From positions 1 to 17,160 of the forward strand of contig CADWAF010004328.1 in NCBI GenBank assembly GCA_902984215.1: a stretch of 17,160 bases of DNA. The letters are read 5' to 3'. Origin of the DNA: Willaertia magna (taxonomy: Eukaryota; Heterolobosea; Eutetramitea; Acrasida; Naegleriidae). The notes below the pieces were generated by a model. That model saw nothing but the letters and a program-made list of their open reading frames with translations, did no database searches and had not been told where the DNA came from. A program made the translations under genes and the position numbers. Each line of letters begins with the position of its first letter. The stretch's first letter is position 1. Positions 7,580-15,664 of this stretch are shown here, piece by piece.

Positions 7580-8761
7580 ATGTCTGAAGAAGAGGAAGCA
7601 CCGTGTTTAGTGGTTGATATTGGAACTAGTTTAATTAAAGCTGGATTTGCAGGAGATGATGTAGCACGTTTTGTTTTTCCATCATTAGTGGTACGACCAA
7701 AAGCTCAGCCAATTTTTATAACACAAAATAAGGATGCTTATGTTGGAGAGGACGCCTTCAATAAAATTAATGGAAGATATGGTGGATATTTTAGAAGATG
7801 TTATCCAACAATATGTGGTGAAATTTCCAATTTTGATGATTTTGAGAAAATATTACACTCTACATTTTACAATGAATTAAGAGCTTGTCCAGATAAAGTT
7901 TTATTATGTGAAAATCCATTTTGTAATGATAGAGAGAAATTAGCAGAGATGATGTTTGAAAAGTTTGATACAAAGGAATTAAGTATTCAACATCGTTCTT
8001 ATTTATCGCTATTGGCAACTGGAAGGACTAGTGGTTGTGTTTTATTTTCTGGAAATAATATAACATATAGTTCATGTTATTATGATTCTAAATTTTGTGG
8101 AAATAAATGTATTTTTAGGGAAAATTATGGTGGGTTGACTATTACAAAGGAGATTGGAAATCAGTTATATAACACGTTATACATAACGAATGACGAGGCC
8201 TTTGAGGAAGTTAAAAAGGGGGTTTGTGTTATTCCTAGCCCAGAAAATAATGAAATTAACGATTGTAATTTTACCACACAATACTCACAAGACTTGCTTA
8301 TCCCTTCATCTTTAAGAAAATTACCTGAATTATTCTTTTTAAAAGCCAACATTTCAAAATATGGACAAATGACAATAGATGAACTGGTATTAGAATCAAT
8401 TTATAAGATAAGAAATAAAAAGATAGAAAAGGAAATATGTGAAAATATTGTGTTGAGTGGTGGAAATACAATGGTTGAAGGATTTTCTAAAAGATTGGAA
8501 AGTAAACTTAAGAAATCTTGTAATTTTAATGTTAAAGTTATTGCAAGTCCAGAAAGACAACAATTAGCTTGGATTGGAGGTTCAATTTTTGGATCTTTGG
8601 CAGAAAATCAAAAATCATTTCTCTCAAAAGAGTTGTACGAAGAATTTGGAAGTTCAATAATTAATAGACAACCCTACAATATTGAGAGTTTACACCTTAA
8701 CAATATTACAAGAGAAATGAAAGGATTTGAAGACATTGATGTAAATTTTAATATTTATTAA
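7580..8761 (+). CDS. Divergent actin-related protein, probably ATPase-defective
   Basis: This 393-residue protein has the actin fold along its whole length. VVDIGTSLIKAGFAGDD (11-27) is phosphate loop 1, ENIVLSGGNTMVEGF (288-302) is the adenosine motif, and SPERQQLAWIGGSIFGSL (323-340) and EEFGSSIINR (354-363) match the C-terminal region of actin. Asp11 of actin is kept (D13). Gln137, Asp154, Asp157 and His161 of actin align with E123, F156, N159 and Y163, so the residues that position catalytic water and metal appear lost. A tail of about 25 residues follows the normal actin C-terminus. Arps of this kind work in chromatin remodelling, dynactin or Arp2/3; I cannot assign a subfamily. The location next to an H3 variant gene hints at, but does not prove, a chromatin role. 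The start is the first ATG (AAAAAATG). Confidence 0.85.
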   Translation: MSEEEEAPCLVVDIGTSLIKAGFAGDDVARFVFPSLVVRPKAQPIFITQNKDAYVGEDAFNKINGRYGGYFRRCYPTICGEISNFDDFEKILHSTFYNELRACPDKVLLCENPFCNDREKLAEMMFEKFDTKELSIQHRSYLSLLATGRTSGCVLFSGNNITYSSCYYDSKFCGNKCIFRENYGGLTITKEIGNQLYNTLYITNDEAFEEVKKGVCVIPSPENNEINDCNFTTQYSQDLLIPSSLRKLPELFFLKANISKYGQMTIDELVLESIYKIRNKKIEKEICENIVLSGGNTMVEGFSKRLESKLKKSCNFNVKVIASPERQQLAWIGGSIFGSLAENQKSFLSKELYEEFGSSIINRQPYNIESLHLNNITREMKGFEDIDVNFNIY

Positions 8762-8823
8762 TGTACCTTATTTTTGAATTTTATTGTTACCCATTAAGAC
8801 AGTTGGTTAGTTTGGTTTAAAGT

Positions 8824-11800
8824 TTACTTAATTTCAATATTACACACTGAAAGATTGTCCTTATTTTCTGCCAATCTAACAGTAACCATTTCTTTTTTCT
8901 CATTTTCTCTCATATAATTTGTAAAGAAACAGCATAATACTGTTGTTCCTCCAGTTAAATCTTGTCTGTGATTTGCAAAATATCTACAACCAACTTTATA
9001 AATACCTTTCTCAGCTTGCCTTAAAATATATTCTTCTGGGCCATATCCATGTCTAAAATCAATTGATAAATGTCCACCAATTGGTGTATTCCTATTTCCA
9101 TAATAACATTCTTGTCCTTTTGGTTTTGGTTCAATAACGTGAAGATCAATGTCAGTTTCGTCAGTGTCCCATCCTAAACTAACTCTTAAATCTAAATCTA
9201 ATTTGTGGATTAATCTTTCATCTAGAATTAGAGTTTTTAATTCAGAGTTTACTTCTTCATTTTCTCTCTTTGCACTTTTAAATAATATATGATTTAATTC
9301 TGTGACAGCTGTAACTTCAATTTGTTCAAATTTAGTGCCCCACTCTCCACAAATTACATGATTTAATAAACTGATAGCTTCTTCAAATTTCCCTAATCTT
9401 TCTTTAATTAAGGCTAAATCTCTAAAGGATTGAGGTTCATTTGGAGAAAGTTTTTTAACCTTTTCAAAAATCATTTCAGCTTCCTCCAAATAGTTTTCTT
9501 GATCTAATCTATAACCAACTATTCTAAATAATTGAGTATTTTCAAGATCTAATTCTAAAATATTTGTTAATATTGTGATACCTAATTTTTGTTCTTTTAA
9601 TTCAGTTAAGAAGTAATTGGAGACATCTAAATAGAAAGATGGTGAGGTTTGATATCTATTTCTTTGTTTTAAATATTCTTCATATTTTTTTTCTTTTTCC
9701 ACATTCTTAATTTTCTTTAAATATTTTACATCTGGAGACCAGGCTTTGACAACAATGTCAGCATTTGTACCAATCTGTGATCCTGGAAAGCAGTTATCTT
9801 CTTCAGTTGACATACTCTTCTTTTTCTTTTTTGACTTTGTTCTTTCTTCTACAGCTCCCCCTAATTCGATTTCACCATCACTATTATTCTCATTTGTGCT
9901 TAAATATTGATTTGTTACTGTTCTTCTACTTCTTGTACCTCCTCTACCACCCCCTCTGCCTCTTCCACCACCTCTGCCGCCGCCTCTACCGCCACCTCTG
10001 CCACCTCTGTTACCAAGAGTATAATTACTTGATAATGTATAATCAAAATTAAAGTTTTCTTCATGTTGTTGTGATATTACACTATGCCAATGCTTTCTGT
10101 CAATCCACCAAGAAACTACTTGTTCAATCTTTTGTAATTTTTTATATTCCTCTGTTTGTTTTTCTTTTTCTTTTATTTGTTGATATTGATTGTAAATATC
10201 ACTTCTCGTTTTTGGAGGGACAATCTTATACTTTAAATATTGTTCTAAAGTTTCTAAAACAAGAAGGGAAGTATTTGGTGTTACTAAACACCATTCTTCA
10301 CCAATTTGTTTTAATTCTTGTTGATAGTAATCTGGGAAAACTGACATGAATTCAATTTTCTTTTGTGCCCAAAGTAAGGGAATAATTCCATTCTGAAAAG
10401 AAGTATTAATTGATAATACTTGTTCATCATCCTTCATTTCATTTTGATTGTTGCCATTATTGTTATCCATAATTGGTAATGAAATGGTTTGAATTTCAAA
10501 TAGTTCATTTCCTAAACGAAAAGAGATTGCAATTTTCTTATCTTCATTATTGTGTTTAACTTTTCCATACAAATCAAACACCCCACCAACAACTGTTGTT
10601 GGAACATTTGGATAAATCTCTTCAAAATCATCTTCTTCATAATCTGCAACTAAAAAGAAATGTAAAGGTCTTCCAATTAAATCAATGAGTACATCTTCAT
10701 TTTCATATTGATTCTTATCAATAAACATTCCACCACTATTTGTTGCAATATATTTTAAATAATTTGCATTATTATTTGAAGAATTAGAAATAATATACAT
10801 TGGATAGTTATAAATGGTGTCAAATGTGATTGGTTTACCGTAATTATGAAATCCATCTGTAAATACAATTGAATAATTAATTCCATCTTGTTGATTTAAA
10901 ATCTTTTGTAAACAATTAATATTTGAACCTCCATCATAAATTAATGAAGTGTCAATATAATTTAATAAATCATTTGCTGACATGTCTTTGCCTTCATATT
11001 GTATATCATTGCTAAATGTAATGAATGAAACTCTTTTTGGATTTAATTTTAATAAAATCTTTTTTAATAAATCAATATCGGCATCACGTTGTTGTAATCT
11101 ACTTAGAGAACTATCCCAAATAATTGAAATGTGATCTGTTTCTAATTTCTTTATATTTTCAGGTTTTTTAGGATAAACCCTTATGTGAAAATAATCACCA
11201 TTTACGGCTACTGTTGATGCAGATTGTAATTGTGTATCCTTATTGTTATTATTGTTACAGTTATCAGTAACAGTCACAACAAATCCTTCAATCAGTGAAG
11301 TGTTTTGTAATTTTGAATTTAAATAATTATTATTTTCCTTTTTAGTAATCTCCAAATCCTTTAATCCCTTTCTTTTAATAAGAACATTTAATTCATAATC
11401 ATTGTTAACAACTTTTCCCATCTTCTTATTCATTAAATGAGTAAATAAATTTACTTCACATTCTTTATGAAAAGATTGTGGTAGCCACATTACAAAATTA
11501 TTATTATCACCGCTGTCACTTTTCATTGTCAATAAATATTCTAATCTAATAATTCTTTTCTGTTTATAATGTAAAGGATATATTCTAGTTTTAAAAACAT
11601 TTCCAACCACTTGTTCAACAGTTGACACTAAACTTTGTGAATAATTTTGAACTTCATTTTCAAAAATCTGTTTTGCTTTTTCCTTTTCAACTGGAATAGC
11701 ATCAACAATTATTGAATTTACATCCAAACCATATCTTGTGATAATAGCTTGTTCTGGTAAAGGAAATATTAATTGACCTTCTAACGTTTTATTAATAATA

Positions 11801-12063
11801 TCATTTTCAAATGTTAATGTTTGAATTATTTTAAGGTAAGGTAATGAAATTTCAATGTCAATATTATTTTCAATTACGTGTAATTCTTTCTTTTCGTTAT
11901 TGATGTTGTCAATGGTTGTTTCAATTGTTGTTTTTTCTTTTTTATTCTTCTTCTTTTCACTCTTTTTTTTATCGGTATTTTCAAAATCACTGATCTTTAG
12001 TTCAATAGTGGCAGGAGGAAGAGAGGAAAGATCTACTTCTTTTAAATATTGTTGTGGGGACAT
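8824..12063 (-). CDS. VIT-vWA protein with an RGG box, TPR-like helices and a DUF2135 (YfaP-like) C-terminus
   Basis: This is a single-exon protein of 1079 residues. A Lys/Glu-rich N-terminus (28-63) precedes a VIT domain (about 65-235, with LEGQLIFPLPEQAIITRYGL and RIYPLHYKQKR). A von Willebrand A domain follows (about 310-470), with MIDAS motif DSSLS (317-321) and FTDG (401-404), so metal-dependent protein binding is likely. Residues 685-710 are an arginine-glycine RGG/RGGG tract typical of RNA-binding, arginine-methylated regions. Next come a KSKKKKKS basic stretch (743-750) and TPR-like helices (about 806-930). DUF2135 closes the protein (about 957-1045), with LGWDTDETDIDLHV and GGHLSIDFRHGYGPEEY. 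VIT-vWA-TPR-DUF2135 proteins are known from bacteria and protists; the internal RGG box is unusual. No signal peptide is seen. It converges on the actin-related gene with a 62-bp gap. ATG is at 12061-12063. Confidence 0.85.
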   Translation of the reverse strand: MSPQQYLKEVDLSSLPPATIELKISDFENTDKKKSEKKKNKKEKTTIETTIDNINNEKKELHVIENNIDIEISLPYLKIIQTLTFENDIINKTLEGQLIFPLPEQAIITRYGLDVNSIIVDAIPVEKEKAKQIFENEVQNYSQSLVSTVEQVVGNVFKTRIYPLHYKQKRIIRLEYLLTMKSDSGDNNNFVMWLPQSFHKECEVNLFTHLMNKKMGKVVNNDYELNVLIKRKGLKDLEITKKENNNYLNSKLQNTSLIEGFVVTVTDNCNNNNNKDTQLQSASTVAVNGDYFHIRVYPKKPENIKKLETDHISIIWDSSLSRLQQRDADIDLLKKILLKLNPKRVSFITFSNDIQYEGKDMSANDLLNYIDTSLIYDGGSNINCLQKILNQQDGINYSIVFTDGFHNYGKPITFDTIYNYPMYIISNSSNNNANYLKYIATNSGGMFIDKNQYENEDVLIDLIGRPLHFFLVADYEEDDFEEIYPNVPTTVVGGVFDLYGKVKHNNEDKKIAISFRLGNELFEIQTISLPIMDNNNGNNQNEMKDDEQVLSINTSFQNGIIPLLWAQKKIEFMSVFPDYYQQELKQIGEEWCLVTPNTSLLVLETLEQYLKYKIVPPKTRSDIYNQYQQIKEKEKQTEEYKKLQKIEQVVSWWIDRKHWHSVISQQHEENFNFDYTLSSNYTLGNRGGRGGGRGGGRGGGRGRGGGRGGTRSRRTVTNQYLSTNENNSDGEIELGGAVEERTKSKKKKKSMSTEEDNCFPGSQIGTNADIVVKAWSPDVKYLKKIKNVEKEKKYEEYLKQRNRYQTSPSFYLDVSNYFLTELKEQKLGITILTNILELDLENTQLFRIVGYRLDQENYLEEAEMIFEKVKKLSPNEPQSFRDLALIKERLGKFEEAISLLNHVICGEWGTKFEQIEVTAVTELNHILFKSAKRENEEVNSELKTLILDERLIHKLDLDLRVSLGWDTDETDIDLHVIEPKPKGQECYYGNRNTPIGGHLSIDFRHGYGPEEYILRQAEKGIYKVGCRYFANHRQDLTGGTTVLCCFFTNYMRENEKKEMVTVRLAENKDNLSVCNIEIK

Positions 12064-12207
12064 TTTTTTTTAAATTTTTTGTAAATGTTTTTGTTGTTTA
12101 AACTTTTTACTGGGTTACTTGTAATTTTTGGAGATGAAGAAAAATTAAGAAATTTCCTTCACAACAACTTCAACAAAGATGTGGGAAACAAGTCATGTGT
12201 ACACTTA

Positions 12208-12226
12208 GTAGCGGGGTTTTTGCTAC
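12208..12226. other. Small stem-loop in the VIT-vWA upstream region
   Basis: GTAGC (12208-12212) and GCTAC (12222-12226) can pair around a 9-nt GGGGTTTTT loop. It stands out because it is one of the few GC-containing spots in the intergenic DNA. It could be a factor-binding site; a five-pair stem is weak evidence for an RNA structure. Confidence 0.25.
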
Positions 12227-12327
12227 AAACTTTAAAAAAATTTGGATCAAAAGTTTGGAGTTAAGATTTAAAAAGAACAAACTTTAACTTTGTATTTAAA
12301 CTTTATAAAAATAAACATTAAACTTTA
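12227..12327. repeat. Four copies of AAACTTTA within 100 bp
   Basis: AAACTTTA occurs at 12227-12234, 12279-12286, 12298-12305 and 12320-12327, all in the same orientation. On the minus strand this is TAAAGTTT, 160-265 bp upstream of the VIT-vWA start codon. It may be a clustered promoter element. The chance of such AT-rich octamers is not negligible here. Confidence 0.35.
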
Positions 12328-12738
12328 AATTTATCATTAAATAAACACAAATATAAAGAAAACAATAAATTTATTAAAATTACAATACAAATTTACAAAA
12401 TATTATATTTAAATACAAGAAGTTCTTTTATCCACTCTATTCTTCCCACCCTTAAACTATTTACACCATAAATTGAAACACAAACAACTTCACTAACTAA
12501 TTATAGTAAATAACAAGAATTATTGCTTAATAATAATATATGCATAATTAAACTTTTTTAAAGTTATACTAAATGTTTTAGTTAAGAAAAATATTTTATT
12601 AATTATTGTTCTAGTATATAAAAAATATTAAATTTTTAATAATTTAAAAATAATTCTTTTAATAAATGTAATTCTAAATATATTCTAGAAAATAAATAAT
12701 TTTTTTTAAAAATTATTCTTTTTCTAAAACAAACAAAA

Positions 12739-14515
12739 ATGTTTTTACTGTTTTTTAAAATTAATTGTTTATTATTTACTATACTGTATGATAATAGTAA
12801 TATTATTATTATTAATTTTTTAAATTTTTTTTCTTTTTTTTATCCTTTAAATTTAATAAAAGTTTTAATTATTTTTTTATTACTATTTATTATTATATAT
12901 TATAATGATGTTTGTAATATAAATAATATTGATACTAATTGTTATTATATGTAATATAGTAAGGTTTGTAGTAATTTAAAGTATTTAAAATAGTATTAAT
13001 GTTATTTATTATTATATATCATAATAAAATTTATAAGTTTCTTGTATTTTAAAATATTTTATAATTTTATTTAAATTAATTATACTTATTGTTGATATAT
13101 TTTTTTAAAAAAAAATTTGGTTATAATTTAATATAGTTTATGATTAAATAATATTTAAAAAATTATTAAAATACAACTAAATAATGATAATGATATTATT
13201 AATATGTGTTTAAAATATATAAAATAAATATTAAAACAATGTAATTATTAGATAAAGAAAGTAATGATAGATAATTATTGTATTAATAAAAAACTTTTTA
13301 TAATCAATTAGATTGCAATGTTGTTGTATTGTTTAAGTAGTATTGTTGTTGTTATTAAATTAGAGATAAATACTAAATTTTTATTATTTGTATTTTAAGT
13401 GTTATTTAGAATATTGTTGATTAACAATAGATGAATTAAAAATAATTTTTTATTATTTGATCAAACATTAATATTTGATTAAAAAGAAGAATTGACTAGT
13501 TTTTAATTTTTATAAAATAAACACTCACTGAAAAATAGATTTTTTAATATTTAATTATTTTTGTTAAAAATATAAAAAAGTTAAACCAAATTAAAAAAAA
13601 ATAATAACAATAATATTTTTAATAAAATATATTTTTTATTCAATATTTATATAACATTATCTTCTATTATATTCTCATCTCTCGTTACAATTAATAATAA
13701 TTATAATAATAATCTATCACTATTAGTATCATCATATTATTTAATTAATAATATAACTTCACATGGTATTAAAGTTAATAATATTAATGAATAAATAAAT
13801 TATTTATTAAATAAATAATAACAACAATAATAAACAAACATTAACAATTTAAATCTATTAACAGTCACTCATAATAATAATAAAATAGAATATAATAATT
13901 TAATTAATAATAATAATAATAATATATTACCATTAATATCGAAAATAAAGAAAGTATAAAGAATAATTATAATTGTAATGATAATAATTATATTATAATT
14001 GATAAATTAAATAATTATATTATTAATAGAACAATTAATATAGAAAAAGAAAAAATAAATAAAAAAAATTATCAGATTGTTAAAAAAATTGGTGATTTTT
14101 AATTTGAATGTAAATATAGAGATAAAAAATTGAATGAAATTGATATAAATATAAAAGAAATGTTATTATAAGATATATTGATCTATATATATTTTATTAT
14201 TTCTTTAAAAAAAATGAAAAGTATAAAATTTAAAAATTGTTATGAGAATTTAAAGAAAAATAGTTTAAAAAAAAAGTGTTTTATATTAGATTTAATAATA
14301 TATTGCTAATTTTATATAATGTTAATATATAAAGAATATACAATTATATAGTAAATATTATAGGAAAAAATAATGAAGAATATGTTATAAAATATAAATT
14401 AAATATAAAATATATAACATTTAAATATAATTTACATATTTATATTGTAAAAACTACATTTAAATATATACAAGAAACCATTTTTAATCAATAAAACTTT
14501 ATTGTAAAATTTTAA
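12739..14515 (+). pseudogene. Decayed element gene A, with chromodomain-like segments
   Basis: ATG 12739 opens a frame that is free of stops for 71 codons. The same frame stays coding-like to about 13930, although interrupted by about 24 TAA/TAG/TGA codons. It then moves to the frame of 13938 (up to about 14290), and again, at an A-run near 14270, to the frame of 14297, ending at TAA 14513-14515. The frame changes fall in an AAT repeat and an A-run, typical slip sites. G is concentrated at codon position 1 within these frames. Asn-rich runs and a Gln run written as TAA and CAA codons (13816-13833) occur. Two late segments (FECKYRDKKLNEIDI near 14103-14147, and NNEEYVIKYK near 14364-14393) faintly recall chromodomain strands, as found in some integrases. 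The hydrophobic N-terminus suggests membrane helices, but it may only reflect AT-rich codons. Function is unknown. Confidence 0.4.
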
Positions 14516-14538
14516 ATTAATTAATAAAAAAAAATCAC

Positions 14539-14625
14539 AAATACTATATCAACAAACTCACAAACAACAATAAAACACAACCAAATACTATATTAATAAA
14601 CTCTCAAACAATAATAAAATATTAT
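14539..14625 (+). repeat. Imperfect 44-bp tandem duplication whose copies differ mainly by C/T
   Basis: Copy 1 begins AAATACTATATCAACAAACT at 14539 and copy 2 AAATACTATATTAATAAACT at 14583. Over the 44 aligned positions I count nine mismatches, six of them C in copy 1 and T in copy 2, with none the other way. It lies in the gap between relics A and B, so it has probably not been under protein-coding selection. Confidence 0.65.
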
Positions 14626-14685
14626 AATCAATTAAAAACACAAAACATTATTAAGTTTCATATTATTAAAATTTAATTTAACAAA

Positions 14686-15439
14686 ATGTTTTAAAAAAAA
14701 ACTATTTTAAAAAAGTCAAAATATATTTTTTTTTGTTTAAATAAAATTAATGATAGTAGTAGTGATAGTATTAATGATAGTAGTAGTGATAGTATTAATG
14801 ATAGTAGTAGTGAGAATAAATTAAAAAAAATTAATAAAAAAATATTAAAAATATTTAATTTTTATTCTTTATCATTAGTAAAATATAATAATAAATATTA
14901 TATTTCAAGTTTAGATTTTAAATATTTTATTTATAACAACAAAAAATTAGATTTATTTAATAATATTTTTAATAGAATTAGTAAATAAGATAAAGTTAAT
15001 TTATTTTTAAATATAATTAAAAAAATAATATTATTTTTAGTAAAAAAACATAGATTATTTGATATAAAAAAATATAGTATTAACAAATTATATAAAGGAA
15101 TAATGATTATTAAATATAATATATTTATAGATATGTTAAGAAAAAAAATTAAAAAAAAATAAAAATAACAACAAATTAATTTATAAATGTATAAATAATA
15201 TTAAATATTTAATTAAAAATGATTTAAATCTTAAAAATTATAAAAAAGTATTTGATATTGAGAATAGATGATTATTAGTTAAATATGATGAAAAATTTTT
15301 ATTATTAAATATTCAACTGAATAATATATTTGATAAAGAAATTATAGAAATTTAATAAAAATAAAACTTAGATTTATATTGGAAAATTATTTATTTTTTT
15401 AAATATTTATTGAACCACATTAATATTTTGTGTTTTTGA
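14686..15439 (+). pseudogene. Decayed element gene B, with an acidic-serine repeat, unknown function
   Basis: ATG 14686 starts a frame with TAA as its third codon, then a basic stretch and a Ser/Asp repeat (14746-14811). After that comes a Lys/Ile/Asn-rich region that reads smoothly (SLSLVKYNNKYYISSLDF, DIKKYSINKLYKGIMIIKY). A single in-frame TAA lies near 14986. At an A-rich stretch near 15140-15165 the coding character moves one frame on and continues (KKVFDIENR, then a TGA, then LLVKYDEKFLLLNIQLN), ending at TGA 15437-15439 after several TAA codons. No family is recognised. The codon pattern is like that of genes A and C, and the order and strand fit one element. Confidence 0.4.
14746..14811 (+). 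repeat. 24-bp in-frame tandem repeat coding INDSSSDS
   Basis: The unit ATT AAT GAT AGT AGT AGT GAT AGT occurs twice perfectly (14746-14769 and 14770-14793) and a third time for 18 bp before diverging. It keeps the frame of gene B and gives an acidic, serine-rich N-terminal tract. Perfect identity in otherwise decayed sequence suggests recent expansion. Confidence 0.8.
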
Positions 15440-15664
15440 AATATAATATAATTATTTATTTTAAATTTTTAAAATTTTTCATTAAATTTTAGAAATTAAT
15501 TTTTTAAAATTTATATTATAATCCCAAAAACGCAATTTATTAAATTATTTTAATAAAACAATCATTTTATAATTTTATAAAATTTTTTTATTTGTTAATA
15601 AATTTAAATTTTTATTTTGTAATTAATTTTTAATGATTTTTATTTTATTTTATAAATAAATTTA

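Larger units (their letters stand above)
12064..12738. other. Intergenic region with promoter-like repeats and the transition to extreme AT content
   Basis: No gene is visible here. The left part should hold the promoter of the minus-strand VIT-vWA gene. From about 12360 to 12560 scattered C and G remain (for example CCACCCTTAAACT near 12447), and beyond that the sequence is nearly pure A/T. The change of composition makes about 12.5 kb the likely boundary between host sequence and the decayed element. Confidence 0.5.

Noticed and set aside
9765..10349. Plus-strand open frames opposite the RGG region
   Set aside because: They are antisense shadows of a well-supported 1079-residue gene with recognisable domains on the minus strand.
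12739..12954. Stand-alone 71-residue membrane protein
   Set aside because: Its hydrophobicity follows from T-rich codons, and the same frame continues to be coding-like past the TAA. It is treated as the start of decayed gene A.
15440..15664. Terminal inverted repeat or origin between relics B and C
   Set aside because: Short A/T palindromes occur but are expected by chance at this composition, and no longer inverted match was seen.
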